This document shows positions 1 through 8,483 of a stretch of DNA of 64,000 nucleotides, piece by piece (positions within the stretch are counted from its first letter, which is position 1; the number at the start of each line of letters is the position of its first letter). The DNA comes from JADJVL01 sp046331545. Its GTDB lineage: Bacteria > Acidobacteriota > Holophagae > Holophagales > Holophagaceae. Position numbers and translations under genes: made by a program. Where the stretch lies: assembly GCA_046331545.1 (NCBI GenBank), contig JAXLQR010000002.1, positions 3,410,001-3,474,000 on the forward strand, read 5' to 3'. Under the pieces are notes generated by a model that worked only from the letters and a program-made list of their open reading frames with translations, had not been told where the DNA came from and searched no databases.

Positions 1-620
1 TGCCCGGGGAGGCCGCCGCGCGGGCCCTCGTGGCCGCCGAGGGGCTGCCGGCGCGCTTCGCCTTCTACCCCGCCCAGACCTGGGCGCACAAGAACCATGC
101 GCGGCTCTTCGAGGCCCTGGCGCTGCTCCGGAGCCGGGGCCGGGAGGTGCCCCTCCTCTGCACGGGGCAGACGAACGAGCACTTCCCGGCGCTCGAGGCG
201 AAGCTCCGCGAGCTGGGCCTGGAATCCCAGGTGCGCTTCCTCGGCCTCGTGCCGGAGACCCTGGTGAAGGCCCTCTACCGGGCCTGCGCCCTGGTGGTGG
301 TGCCCACCCTCTTCGAGGGCGGCCCGGGCATCCCGGTGCTGGAGGCCCTGGCCCTGGGCCGCCCGCTGGCGGCCTCCACGGTCTGCGGCATCCCCGAGGC
401 CGTCGGCGACGCCGGCCTCCTCTTCGACCCCCTCGACCCCGCCGCCATGGCCGCGGCGGTGGAGAAGCTGTGGACCGACCCGGCCTTCGCCGAGGAGCTG
501 GGCGCCCGGGGCGCCGCGCGGATGGCGCCGCGGAGCTGGGAGCGCACGGCCCGCGCCTACCACGCGGTCTACGAGTCCGTGCTGGAACGGGCGGGCGGAG
601 GATCCGAGCCCATGGGCTAA
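1..620 (+). CDS. Glycosyltransferase family 1 (GT4-like), 3' part
   Basis: This is the C-terminal part of a GT-B glycosyltransferase; the reading frame is open to the left window edge, so the true start is outside. It should transfer a sugar from a nucleotide-sugar donor onto a surface glycan or glycolipid. The visible part is the nucleotide-binding half. It has a 'HKNHARLFEALALL' segment after the linker, and 'FEGGPGIPVLEALALGRP' matches the E-x7-E donor-binding motif of GT4 enzymes. A 'GLLFDPLDPAAMAAAVEKLW' stretch follows, typical of the family. The next gene starts 12 bases downstream and is also a glycosyltransferase, suggesting a polysaccharide or glycan operon that begins left of the window. 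The acceptor cannot be predicted. Confidence 0.9.
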   Translation, partial: PGEAAARALVAAEGLPARFAFYPAQTWAHKNHARLFEALALLRSRGREVPLLCTGQTNEHFPALEAKLRELGLESQVRFLGLVPETLVKALYRACALVVVPTLFEGGPGIPVLEALALGRPLAASTVCGIPEAVGDAGLLFDPLDPAAMAAAVEKLWTDPAFAEELGARGAARMAPRSWERTARAYHAVYESVLERAGGGSEPMG

Positions 621-632
621 GCTGGAAGGTTC

Positions 633-1913
633 ATGACCTTCTCCCTGCTCATGCCTTCCTACAACCAGGCCCGTTACATCGGCGAGGCGGTGGACAGCGT
701 CCTCGCCCAGACCGACCCGGACTGGGAGCTGCTGATCCTGGACAACAGCAGCGACGGCACGCCCGGGGTGATGGCGCGCTATACCGACCCGCGCATCCGG
801 TTCACCCACATCCCCGAGCGGATGGACGTGGGCACCTGCCTCAATCGCATGCTCGCGGAGGCCAAGGGGCCCTTCTTCGCGTACCTCCACACCGACAACC
901 GGCTCCTGCCCTGCTTCGTGGCGGAGCACCGGAAGGCCCTCCAGGCCCACCCCGGCGCCCTGGCGGTCTGCGACTACTGGGAGATCACCGAGGAGGGTTG
1001 CCGCCGGAAGCTGCGCCGCCGGCCGGAGCCCTTCCCCCTGGCGCGGCTCTTCAGCACCGACACCCTTGGCGTGCCCTTCGCCGCCAGCCTCGACCTCGCG
1101 CGCAAGGTCGGGGGCTTCTCCACCGACGACCTCGCCGACGACGTGCTCTTCGTCCTGAAGGCCGATGCCCACGGCCCCCGGGTGCATCTCCACCGTCCCC
1201 AGATGGAGTATCGGACGCACCCCGCCTCCCGCTTCCTCCAGGGCGGCCTCGACCGGGTGCAGCAGGCCATCCATCGCTCCGTGCTGCAGGCGGCGCGGGA
1301 GCGCCCGGCCGGGCTCCCCGATCCCTTCGCGGGCGGGCTGGACCATGCGCGCCGGCACGTGGCCGTGGCCTCCCGCATGGCCCGCATCCGCTGCGAGCGC
1401 CACCTCGCCGGCCTGGGCGGCGTGGACCCCGTCTGGATCAGCGGCACCGGCCCCGGCTCCTTCTGGATGGCCTGGGCCTGCGGCGAACTCCACCGCGCCG
1501 TGGCCGGCTTCGTAGACGCCACCGCCATCGGCGCCGAGAACCGCCTCCTGGGCCTCCCCATCCGGGACGAGCCGCCCCACGGCGCGCGGGTCCTCTACCC
1601 GCGCTCCAAGGGCCGCACCGGCGCCTCCCAGGCCCTCCGGTGGATGGTGAAGGGGCTGCCGCCCCTCGACCACAAGCTCAAGCGCCTGCCTGGCGACGTC
1701 ATGTCGGGTCTCCTCTGCCCCTTCCAGCTCCGGGATCCCGACGCCCAGGAGGTGTGGATCGCCGGGGAAGGGGCCCTGGCGGCCTATCTGGCCTATGGCG
1801 CGGAGCGCCTCGGCGGGGTGAGGGTGGCCGGCTTCGTTGGCGGGGACTCGCCCTGGCCGGCCCTGCCGGGCCGGACGGCCGCGCCCGGGGGGGCTGCGGT
1901 GTGGACGCTGTGA
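633..1913 (+). CDS. Glycosyltransferase family 2 with C-terminal extension
   Basis: A GT-A fold family 2 glycosyltransferase of 426 residues. The N-terminal half (about 1-215) begins 'MTFSLLMPSYNQARYIGEAV', the classic GT2 start, with 'LHTDN' near residue 90 in the place of the metal-binding acidic motif. The C-terminal 200 residues are not standard GT2. They contain a glycine-rich 'WISGTGPGSFWMAWACGEL' segment that looks like a nucleotide-binding turn, and a second similar strand-loop near residue 370 ('VWIAGEGALAAYLAYG'). The ATG is preceded by GGAAGG at 624-629. The stop overlaps the GTG of the next glycosyltransferase, so the two are probably co-translated. Donor and acceptor are unknown. 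Confidence 0.85.
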   Translation: MTFSLLMPSYNQARYIGEAVDSVLAQTDPDWELLILDNSSDGTPGVMARYTDPRIRFTHIPERMDVGTCLNRMLAEAKGPFFAYLHTDNRLLPCFVAEHRKALQAHPGALAVCDYWEITEEGCRRKLRRRPEPFPLARLFSTDTLGVPFAASLDLARKVGGFSTDDLADDVLFVLKADAHGPRVHLHRPQMEYRTHPASRFLQGGLDRVQQAIHRSVLQAARERPAGLPDPFAGGLDHARRHVAVASRMARIRCERHLAGLGGVDPVWISGTGPGSFWMAWACGELHRAVAGFVDATAIGAENRLLGLPIRDEPPHGARVLYPRSKGRTGASQALRWMVKGLPPLDHKLKRLPGDVMSGLLCPFQLRDPDAQEVWIAGEGALAAYLAYGAERLGGVRVAGFVGGDSPWPALPGRTAAPGGAAVWTL

Positions 1914-2851
1914 GGGCCGGGTCCGGGACCGCCGGCGGCGGGCCGGAGGCCTTTCCGCCGCTGCCCGAGGCGCCGCTGGTGTCCATCGTGATCTGCACCT
2001 ACAACCGCAGGGAGGACCTGCGGCGCGGCCTGGACGCGCTGGCCTCCCTCACCTACCCGAACAGGGAGGTCATCGTCGTGGACAACCGCTCCACCGACGG
2101 CACCGCCGAGCTCCTGGCGGGCTATCCGGTGCGGCGCGTCCTCGAAGAGCGGCAGGGCGTCTCCCACGCCCGCAACGCCGGCATCGAGGCCACGAAGGGC
2201 GACTGGCTGCTCTACTTCGACGACGACGCCTCGGTGGAGACGCCCGACCTCATCGAACGCATGCTCGCCACCTCCCGCCTGGATCCCCGCATCGGCATGG
2301 TGGGCTGCCGCATCCAGGCGGTGCAGGTGGGCGAGGGGGATCCCCACCTCGCCGCGATGTTCCTCGACACCAACGGCCAGGACCTGGGCCCCGAGGACCG
2401 GGTGTTCCCCGAGCATCCCTGCCTCATCGGCGCCTGCCTCATGTACCGCATGGACGCCCTCGGGGACATCCGCTGCCGGCCCGAGCTGGGCCGCCGGGGC
2501 CGCTTCCCCCTGGGCCGCGAGGAGCTGGACATCTCCGAGCGCATCCACGCCAAGGGCTGGGCTTCGGCCTACTGCGCCACGGCGCGCGTGAAGCACTGGA
2601 TCCGCGGCAGCCGCTTCACCTGGTCCTGGGTGCTGAAGCACCAGTTCGCCGAGGGCCTGAGCGAGTTCATGGAGCAGGGCTGGGGCCTCTGGCGGCGCCG
2701 CTGGCACAAGCCCTTCACCGAGGCCCTCGCGGTGGCCTTCGCGGCCCTCACCTTCCGCGCCGCCCGCCGGCGGGAACGCACCGTGCGCCTCGCCCGGGCC
2801 GCGGGCATCGCCTGGGGGCCCGTCTTCCAGCGCCTGAACCCGGCGGACTGA
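1910..2851 (+). CDS. Glycosyltransferase family 2
   Basis: A second family 2 glycosyltransferase (313 residues). After a short low-complexity lead it starts the domain with 'PLVSIVICTYNRREDLRRGL'. The acidic metal-binding motif is 'FDDDASVE', followed by a cysteine-containing 'HPCLIGACLMYRMDAL' region and 'REELDISERIHAKGW', the ED-type catalytic region of GT2 enzymes. I chose GTG at 1910 because it overlaps the TGA of the upstream gene as GTGA, the coupling used all over this window. GTG 1901 is an in-frame alternative. The C-terminal 80 residues are basic and hydrophobic, suggesting membrane association. Three glycosyltransferases in a row suggest glycan assembly; the product is not identifiable. 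Confidence 0.88.
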   Translation: MRAGSGTAGGGPEAFPPLPEAPLVSIVICTYNRREDLRRGLDALASLTYPNREVIVVDNRSTDGTAELLAGYPVRRVLEERQGVSHARNAGIEATKGDWLLYFDDDASVETPDLIERMLATSRLDPRIGMVGCRIQAVQVGEGDPHLAAMFLDTNGQDLGPEDRVFPEHPCLIGACLMYRMDALGDIRCRPELGRRGRFPLGREELDISERIHAKGWASAYCATARVKHWIRGSRFTWSWVLKHQFAEGLSEFMEQGWGLWRRRWHKPFTEALAVAFAALTFRAARRRERTVRLARAAGIAWGPVFQRLNPAD

Positions 2852-2878
2852 CCTTCCCTCCAGCCTGAGGCTCTCCCC

Positions 2879-4024
2879 ATGCTCTTCGACTCCCCCAGCA
2901 CCTTCGGCCGCGCCTTCCGCATCCTCACCTTCGGGGAGAGCCACGGCGCCGCGGTGGGCGTGGTGATCGACGGCGTGAAGCCGGGGCTCCCCTTCGACCT
3001 GGAGGCCATCCAGAAGGAGCTGGACCGCCGCCGCCCGGGCCAGTCGGACCTGGTGACGCCGCGCAACGAGGCGGACCGCGTGCAGGTGCTGAGCGGTGTC
3101 TTCGAGGGGAGGACCACGGGCCACCCCATCGCCCTGGCGGTCTTCAACGAGAACCAGAAGAGCTCGGACTACAAGGCCATCGCGGAGCTGTTCCGCCCCG
3201 GCCACGCGGACCTCACCTTCGACCGCAAGTACGGCATCCGGGATCCCCGGGGCGGCGGCCGCAGCAGCGGGCGGGAGACCCTCGCCCGCGTCGCCGCCGG
3301 CGCCTGGGCGAAGCAGCAGCTCGCGGCACTCGGCGTCACCATCCGCGGCTTCAACCGGGAGATCGCGGGCATCGAAGGGCGGACGGTGGACTGGGGCTTC
3401 GTGGAGAAGAACCCGCTGCGGGTCGCGGATCCCGAGGCCTTCGAGGCCCAGAAGCGGGCCGTGGAGGCGGCCCGGGCCCAGGGCGACAGCGTGGGCGGCG
3501 TGGCGGAGGTCTGGATCGAGGGCCTGCCCGTGGGCCTCGGCGACCCCACCTTCGCCAAGCTGGACGCCCTGCTGGCCTACGCGGCCATGTCCATCGGCGC
3601 CGTGAAGGGCGTGGAGCTGGGCGCGGGCTTTGCCTCGGCGCGGGTCCGGGGCAGCGAGAACAACGATCCCCTCAGCCCCGAGGGCCCGCTCAAGAACGAC
3701 GCCGGGGGCACGCTCGGCGGCATCAGCACCGGCGCGCCGGTGGTGCTGCGCGCCGCGGTGAAGCCCACCAGCTCCATCGCCCACGCCCAGAAGACCATCA
3801 CGAAGGCCGGCGAGGCCGCGGAGATCAGCACGAAGGGCCGCCACGACCCCTGCATCGCGCCCCGCATCGTGCCCGTGCTGGAGGCGATGGCCGCGCTGGT
3901 GGTGTACGACGCGTGGCTCACCCAGCAGGATCTGCGGGAGGGCAGTGTCCAGGAAGCCGAAGCCTGGGACTGGGAAAAGATCACAAGCCTTTTGGCGAAG
4001 GTCACAGGTTCCCCGGAAGCCTAG
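2879..4024 (+). CDS. aroC: Chorismate synthase
   Basis: Converts 5-enolpyruvylshikimate-3-phosphate to chorismate with reduced FMN, the last shared step to aromatic amino acids, folate and quinones. At 381 residues it has the usual length. Family signatures are visible: 'GESHGAAVGVVIDG' near residue 18, 'DRRRPGQSDLVTPRNEAD' near 49, 'HADLTFDRKYGIRDPRGGGR' near 104, and 'GRHDPCIAPRIVPVLEAMAA' near the C-terminus. It starts 27 bases after the glycosyltransferase and 71 bases before hemA. The TAGACT hexamer between aroC and hemA suggests that the haem genes have their own promoter. Confidence 0.97.
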   Translation: MLFDSPSTFGRAFRILTFGESHGAAVGVVIDGVKPGLPFDLEAIQKELDRRRPGQSDLVTPRNEADRVQVLSGVFEGRTTGHPIALAVFNENQKSSDYKAIAELFRPGHADLTFDRKYGIRDPRGGGRSSGRETLARVAAGAWAKQQLAALGVTIRGFNREIAGIEGRTVDWGFVEKNPLRVADPEAFEAQKRAVEAARAQGDSVGGVAEVWIEGLPVGLGDPTFAKLDALLAYAAMSIGAVKGVELGAGFASARVRGSENNDPLSPEGPLKNDAGGTLGGISTGAPVVLRAAVKPTSSIAHAQKTITKAGEAAEISTKGRHDPCIAPRIVPVLEAMAALVVYDAWLTQQDLREGSVQEAEAWDWEKITSLLAKVTGSPEA

Positions 4025-4045
4025 GTCCGGCGCCCCTTCGCGGGC

Positions 4046-4051
4046 TAGACT
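4046..4051 (+). promoter_or_regulatory. Putative -10 element upstream of hemA
   Basis: TAGACT lies 44 bases before the hemA ATG in the short aroC-hemA gap. The same 'gcTAnnnT' pattern recurs before other operon-head genes in the window. No clear -35 element is visible, so this is a tentative promoter for the haem genes. Confidence 0.35.
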
Positions 4052-4095
4052 GTGTCTCAGGCTGGACTGCAGGGTCCCGCCGCCGCTGGAACCCC

Positions 4096-5316
4096 ATGGA
4101 ACCCGTGATTCTCAGCTACAACGCCGCCGCCCACGGCCTCGACGAGGTGGCGAGGCATGTGGTGGCCGACCACCTTCCCGCGCGGCTCGCGGCCTGGAAG
4201 CAGGCCAGCCAGGCCCGGGAGCTGGTCTACGTGGCCACCTGCCAGCGGGTCATGTGGCTCGTGTGGGGCGGCAAACCCGAGGACCTCGGCGAGCTGGAGG
4301 CCCAGCGCCTCGAGGGCGAGGCCGCCTGGCGCCACCTGCTGGACGTGGCCACGGGCCTGGAGAGCGCCAACCTCGGCGACCGGGAAGTGCCCGGCCAGAT
4401 GCGCGACGCCCTGGAGGTGGCCCGCCAGACCGGCGCCGCCGATGGCGAGGCCCTGGCGGTCTTCGAGGACGTCATCCGCGAGGCCCAGCGCCTGCGCTCC
4501 CGGGTGGGCCTGGCGGACGGCACCGTGAGCGTGGCCACCGCCGCCCTGCGGCACCTTTCCGAGGCCCTGGAGCCCGGCACGAAGGTGGCGGTGGTGGGCG
4601 TGGGCCCCATGAGCCAGTACCTGGCGGAACGCCTGCCTGAACGCGGCTTCCCGGTCACGGTGGTGAACCGCACCGAGGCCAAGGCGCGGGGCCTGGCCGA
4701 GCCCCTGGGCCTGCCCGTGGAGCCCCTCGAGGACCTGCGCCGGGATCCCAACGGCTTCGGCGCCATCGTCACCGCCACCAGCGCGCCGGAGCCCATCTTC
4801 ACCTTCGAGGCCTGGAGGGGCCTGCCCAAGCGGGCCCACCTGCGCCTGCTGGACCTGGCCCTGCCCCCGGACAGCGAGCCGGCGCTGGAGCGCATCCCCT
4901 GGGTGCAGCGGGTGGACCTGCCGGTCTTCCTGGAGGCCACCGCCACCACCAAGGCCCAGCGAGCCGAGGCCGCCGCGAAGGCCGAGCCCCATCTCCTCGC
5001 CGCCGTCGCGCGCCTGCGCAAGCGCGCCGAGGAGCGCGCCCACAAGCGGGACCGGGAGCTGGCCTCCACCCGCCTGGAGGAGGCCTGGGAACTGCTCGTG
5101 CAGGAGGCCCTGGGGGAGCTGGACGAGACCCAGCGGGAGTCCATGGCCCAGTTCCTCCAGCGGGGCCGCACCCTGGCCTATCGCGCCCTGGCCCAGAGCC
5201 AGCTTCCCCCCGAGGTGCTGGCGCTGCTCACCCGGGGCGCGCCGAAGGCGCCCGAAGCCGGCCCCAAGGCCCCCGGCACCGACCCGAACCCGCACCCGGA
5301 AAGCGAAGCCTCATGA
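4096..5316 (+). CDS. hemA: Glutamyl-tRNA reductase
   Basis: First enzyme of the C5 haem pathway: NADPH reduces glutamyl-tRNA(Glu) to glutamate-1-semialdehyde through a cysteine thioester. The protein (406 residues from ATG 4096) has the catalytic cysteine at about residue 49 in 'VATCQRV', an NADPH-binding Rossmann turn 'VAVVGVGPMSQYLAERL' near 157, 'VVNRT' after it, and a long helical dimerisation tail. It is divergent: the usual TCNR is TCQR, and the usual 'GE-x-Q-I' block reads 'LGDREVPGQM'. The reading frame is open further upstream, but that would overlap aroC. ATG 4096 gives the proper N-terminus. The context (hemC, hemD and hemL follow by 4-base overlaps) secures the assignment. Confidence 0.92.
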   Translation: MEPVILSYNAAAHGLDEVARHVVADHLPARLAAWKQASQARELVYVATCQRVMWLVWGGKPEDLGELEAQRLEGEAAWRHLLDVATGLESANLGDREVPGQMRDALEVARQTGAADGEALAVFEDVIREAQRLRSRVGLADGTVSVATAALRHLSEALEPGTKVAVVGVGPMSQYLAERLPERGFPVTVVNRTEAKARGLAEPLGLPVEPLEDLRRDPNGFGAIVTATSAPEPIFTFEAWRGLPKRAHLRLLDLALPPDSEPALERIPWVQRVDLPVFLEATATTKAQRAEAAAKAEPHLLAAVARLRKRAEERAHKRDRELASTRLEEAWELLVQEALGELDETQRESMAQFLQRGRTLAYRALAQSQLPPEVLALLTRGAPKAPEAGPKAPGTDPNPHPESEAS

Positions 5317-6191
5317 AGCCCGTCATCGTCGGGACCCGCGGGTCCAAGCTGGCCACCGCCCAGGCCGAATTCCTGGTGGAACACCTGAAGGCGAAGGGCT
5401 TCGAGGTCGCGTGGAAGCTCTTCACCACCAGCGGCGACCGCTGGCTCGAAGGCCCCCTGGACCAGCGGGGCGGCACCGGCTTCTTCACCAAGGAGCTGGA
5501 GGACGCCCTGGTGCAGGGGCAGGTGGACGTGCTGATCCACAGCCTCAAGGACGTGGCCATCGAGCGCCCCGCGGGCATCGTGACGGCCTGCATCCCCGAG
5601 CGCGAGGACCCCAGCGACTGGATGGTGATGCGCCGGGACTTCCCGGCGGACGGCGTGGTGGGCACCAGCTCCGTGCGCCGGGAGCGCATGCTCCGCGCGG
5701 CCCATCCGGACTGGCGCTTCACCTGGATCCGCGGCAACGTGCCCACCCGCGTGCAGCGGGTGCGGGACGGCCGCCTGCGGGACGAGCCCCTCCACGCCAC
5801 CCTGCTGGCGGCCTCGGGCCTCAAGCGCCTGGGTCTCGACCTCGCGGACCTGGACGTGCGGCCGATGGCGCCGGAGGAGCTGCTGCCGGCGCCGGGGCAG
5901 GGGGCCCTGCTGGCGGAGACCCGGCCGGACCGCGCCGACGTGATCGAGGCCTTCGCCGGCCTGCACTGCGAGACCACGGCCCGCTGCGTGGCCCTGGAGC
6001 GGGGCGTGCTGAAGGGGCTGGGCGGAGGCTGCCAGATGCCCCTCGGCGCCCTGGCGACGGTGGATGCTGGAGGCGCGATCCGGCTGCGGGCCGTCCACGC
6101 CGCGGACGACGGGATCCGCCGCTCGGAATCCGAAGCGAGGGACGACGCCGAGGCCCTGCGCGCCGTCCTCGCGGGCCTGGGGGTCGCTTGA
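5313..6191 (+). CDS. hemC: Hydroxymethylbilane synthase (porphobilinogen deaminase)
   Basis: Polymerises four porphobilinogens into hydroxymethylbilane. The 292-residue protein opens 'MKPVIVGTRGSKLATAQAE' and has 'HSLKD' at 77-81 for substrate binding. It also has 'PAPGQGAL' near 193 and the cofactor-attachment cysteine at about residue 240 in 'GLGGGCQMPLGALA', where the dipyrromethane cofactor is covalently bound. Length and motifs are canonical. The ATG overlaps the hemA TGA (ATGA), and the stop overlaps the TTG start of hemD, so hemA, hemC and hemD are almost certainly translationally coupled. Confidence 0.97.
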   Translation: MKPVIVGTRGSKLATAQAEFLVEHLKAKGFEVAWKLFTTSGDRWLEGPLDQRGGTGFFTKELEDALVQGQVDVLIHSLKDVAIERPAGIVTACIPEREDPSDWMVMRRDFPADGVVGTSSVRRERMLRAAHPDWRFTWIRGNVPTRVQRVRDGRLRDEPLHATLLAASGLKRLGLDLADLDVRPMAPEELLPAPGQGALLAETRPDRADVIEAFAGLHCETTARCVALERGVLKGLGGGCQMPLGALATVDAGGAIRLRAVHAADDGIRRSESEARDDAEALRAVLAGLGVA

Positions 6192-6850
6192 GGCTCGGCC
6201 TGGCCCGGAGCCCCAAGCACTCCCTGAGCCTCGCGGTGGCGCGCTCGGGCTGGGAGCCGGTCTTCCTGCCCCTGAGCCACGCGGAGCCGAGCCAGGATCC
6301 GCCGCCCATCCCCGTGGCCGAAGCCGACGGCGTGCTGGTCCTCAGCCCCGCCGGCGCGAAGGCGGTGGCCGCGCAGCTGCGGCCGGACCAGGCGGTGCTG
6401 GTGCAGGGCCACGGCACCTTCGAGGCCCTCGGCGCGCCGGAGGGCGCGGCCCAGGTGGCCTTCAGCCCCCGGGCCGAAGGGCTGTGGGAGCTGCTCCGGA
6501 CGCGCTTCCCGAAGGGCGGCCGCTTCCTCCTGGTGCGCGGGGAGCGCAGCCGCGGCTTCCTGGAGCAGGCCTCGGCGGGCACGGCCTGGCGCATCGAGCC
6601 CTGGATCACCCATCGGGAAGTGGCCGACGTGCCGGCGCCTTCGCTGGAAGGCCTGGACGCGGTGCTGGCCCTGAGCCCGCTGCAGGCGGAACTCCTCTCC
6701 CGCGCGCCCTCCGCGCTCCGGCGCTACGCCTGGGGCGCCCGCACCGCGGAAGCCTTCGCGGCGTCCGGACGCCCTGCGGACGGGACCGTGGAGCCCGACG
6801 CCGACGCCCTGGTGGCCTTCCTGCGCAGCGAACTCACGAGGACCCGATGA
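6188..6850 (+). CDS. hemD: Uroporphyrinogen-III synthase
   Basis: Cyclises hydroxymethylbilane with inversion of ring D. The family has very low sequence conservation, and the call rests partly on position between hemC and hemL. The 220-residue protein has the expected size and two-domain alternating pattern. It starts 'LRLGLARSPKHSLSLAVARS', resembling the HemD N-terminus, with 'ADGVLVLSPAGAKAVAAQL' near 50 and 'FLLVRGERSRGFLEQA' near 118, the usual interdomain strands. I chose TTG 6188 because it overlaps the hemC TGA as TTGA and gives the natural start of the fold. The stop overlaps the hemL ATG. Confidence 0.85.
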   Translation: MRLGLARSPKHSLSLAVARSGWEPVFLPLSHAEPSQDPPPIPVAEADGVLVLSPAGAKAVAAQLRPDQAVLVQGHGTFEALGAPEGAAQVAFSPRAEGLWELLRTRFPKGGRFLLVRGERSRGFLEQASAGTAWRIEPWITHREVADVPAPSLEGLDAVLALSPLQAELLSRAPSALRRYAWGARTAEAFAASGRPADGTVEPDADALVAFLRSELTRTR

Positions 6851-8115
6851 GCAACGACACCCTCTTCCAGGAAGCCCTCACCCACTTCCCCGGCGGCGTC
6901 TCGAGCCCGGTGCGGGCCTTCCGCGCCGTGGGCGGCACGCCGAAGTTCTTCAAGCGGGCCTGGGGCTGGCGGTTCGAGGACGAGGAGGGGCGCACCTTCC
7001 TGGACCTCTGCATGAGCTGGGGCCCGCTCATCCTGGGCCACGCGAACCCCGACATCCTGGCCGCGGTCACCGAGGCCATGCACGAGGGCCTGACCTTCGG
7101 CGCGCCGTCGCGGCGCGAGCTGGCCCTGGCCCGGAAGATCAAGGCCATGGTGCCCTTCGTGGAGAAAATGCGCTTCGTCTCCAGCGGCACCGAGGCCGTG
7201 ATGAGCGCGCTGCGCGCCGCCCGGGGCTTCACGGGCCGGGAGCGCCTCCTGAAGTTCGACGGCTGCTACCACGGCCACGCCGACGCGCTGCTGGTGAAGG
7301 CGGGCAGCGGCCTCGTCACCTTCGGCGAACCCAGCAGCGCGGGCATCCCCAGGGCCGTCGGGGAGCTCACCAGCGTGCTGAGCCTGGACGACCTGGAAGG
7401 TCTGGAGGCCTATTTCGCGAAGCACGGCGCCGAGACCGCCGCGGCCATCATCGAGCCCATCCCGGCGAACAACGGACTGCTGGTGCAGCGCGCGGACTTC
7501 CTGAAGGCCCTGCGCGGCCTGTGCACGAAGCACGGCGTCCTGCTCATCTTCGACGAGGTGATCTCGGGCTTCCGGGTGGCGCCCGGCGGCGCGGCGGAGC
7601 TCTTAGGCATCACGCCGGACCTCGCCACCTACGGCAAGATCATCGGCGGCGGCATGCCCGTGGGCTGCTACGGCGGCCGGAAAGACGTGATGGGCGTGGT
7701 GAGCCCCGACGGGCCCGTGTACCAGGCGGGCACCCTGAGCGGCAATCCCGTGGCCATGGCGGCGGGCCTCGCCACGATGGAGCGCCTGACGCCGGCCCTC
7801 TTCGCCGACCTCGAGGCCAAGGCCGCGCGCTGGTCGAAGGCCTTCGAGAAGATCCCCGGCCTCCACTGCCCCCACGTGGGCAGCCTGCTCTGGCCCCTCT
7901 TCCAGCCCGAGGTCCGCCGCGCCGACCGCATCGAGTCCGGCGCCATCGCCCAGTTCAACAAGCTCCACCGGCTCATGCTGGACCAGGGCGTCTACCTGGC
8001 GCCGAGCGGCTACGAGGTGGCCTTCCTCAGCGCGGTCCACGGGGACGAGGCGCTGGCGGCCTTCGAGACGGCGGTGGCGGCGGTGGCGCCGGAGTTCGGG
8101 GAAGGAAAGGCATGA
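6847..8115 (+). CDS. hemL: Glutamate-1-semialdehyde 2,1-aminomutase
   Basis: PLP enzyme that turns glutamate-1-semialdehyde into 5-aminolevulinate. The 422-residue protein carries 'HFPGGVSSPVRAF' at the N-terminus, 'SSGTEAVMSALRAARG' near 112 and 'FDGCYHGHADALLVKAGSG' near 137. It also has 'IFDEVISGFRV' near 234 and the PLP lysine at about residue 264 in 'TYGKIIGGGMPVG'. 'AGTLSGNPVAMAAG' follows, as in the GSA-aminomutase rather than the acetylornithine aminotransferase branch. The ATG overlaps the hemD stop. The next step, porphobilinogen synthase (hemB), is not encoded in the window. Confidence 0.97.
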   Translation: MSNDTLFQEALTHFPGGVSSPVRAFRAVGGTPKFFKRAWGWRFEDEEGRTFLDLCMSWGPLILGHANPDILAAVTEAMHEGLTFGAPSRRELALARKIKAMVPFVEKMRFVSSGTEAVMSALRAARGFTGRERLLKFDGCYHGHADALLVKAGSGLVTFGEPSSAGIPRAVGELTSVLSLDDLEGLEAYFAKHGAETAAAIIEPIPANNGLLVQRADFLKALRGLCTKHGVLLIFDEVISGFRVAPGGAAELLGITPDLATYGKIIGGGMPVGCYGGRKDVMGVVSPDGPVYQAGTLSGNPVAMAAGLATMERLTPALFADLEAKAARWSKAFEKIPGLHCPHVGSLLWPLFQPEVRRADRIESGAIAQFNKLHRLMLDQGVYLAPSGYEVAFLSAVHGDEALAAFETAVAAVAPEFGEGKA

Positions 8116-8191
8116 CTCGGAAACGGCCCGCCTCCGGTCGAGGAGCGACCAGCGCCCGGGAACGGACGGAGGCTGGCGGGGTGAAGCCTGG

Positions 8192-8210
8192 GGATATATC
8201 CTATATATCC
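8192..8210. promoter_or_regulatory. Palindromic operator upstream of vapB
   Basis: A perfect inverted repeat GGATATAT-CCT-ATATATCC lies 12 bases before the vapB start codon, in an AT-rich patch that stands out from its GC-rich surroundings. VapBC complexes usually repress their own promoter through such a palindrome next to the -10 region. Autoregulation is inferred from this position. Confidence 0.6.
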
Positions 8211-8222
8211 GAGGTGCCCCCG

Positions 8223-8483
8223 ATGCCGCCCCCCCTCGAAGCCACCGCCAAGGTCTTCATGTCCGGCAGCAGCCAAGCGGTGCGCCTGCCCAAAGCCTTC
8301 AGGTTCGACGTTGACGAGGTCGCGATCCGGAAGGAGGGCGACGAGGTGATCCTGAGCCCCCTCCGGCCCCGCCCCTGGCCCAAAGGCTACTGGGCCTCCT
8401 TCGGTCCCCTCGGCGACGATTTCGAGGTCCCCGAGGCGCTGCCCCGCAGCCCGAAGCGCGACAAGATCCTGGAGGGGCTGTGA
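8223..8483 (+). CDS. vapB: VapB-type AbrB-fold antitoxin
   Basis: An 86-residue antitoxin of the SpoVT/AbrB (VapB) class. The N-terminal part 'TAKVFMSGSSQAVRLPKAFR' is the characteristic swapped-hairpin DNA-binding domain, followed by 'EVAIRKEGDEVILSP'. The C-terminal half ('WASFGPLGDDFEVPE') is the expected toxin-wrapping tail. ATG 8223 follows GAGG at 8211-8214 and the palindromic operator. The stop overlaps the vapC GTG as GTGA, the standard cotranslation of antitoxin and toxin. It sits inside the haem gene series, which suggests insertion into an older operon. Confidence 0.92.
   Translation: MPPPLEATAKVFMSGSSQAVRLPKAFRFDVDEVAIRKEGDEVILSPLRPRPWPKGYWASFGPLGDDFEVPEALPRSPKRDKILEGL

Noticed and set aside
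1793..3844. 683-codon open frame on the minus strand opposite the glycosyltransferase and aroC
   Set aside because: It is a shadow of clear genes on the plus strand. Its translation is low-complexity Gly/Ala/Arg/His, as expected from GC-rich antisense frames.
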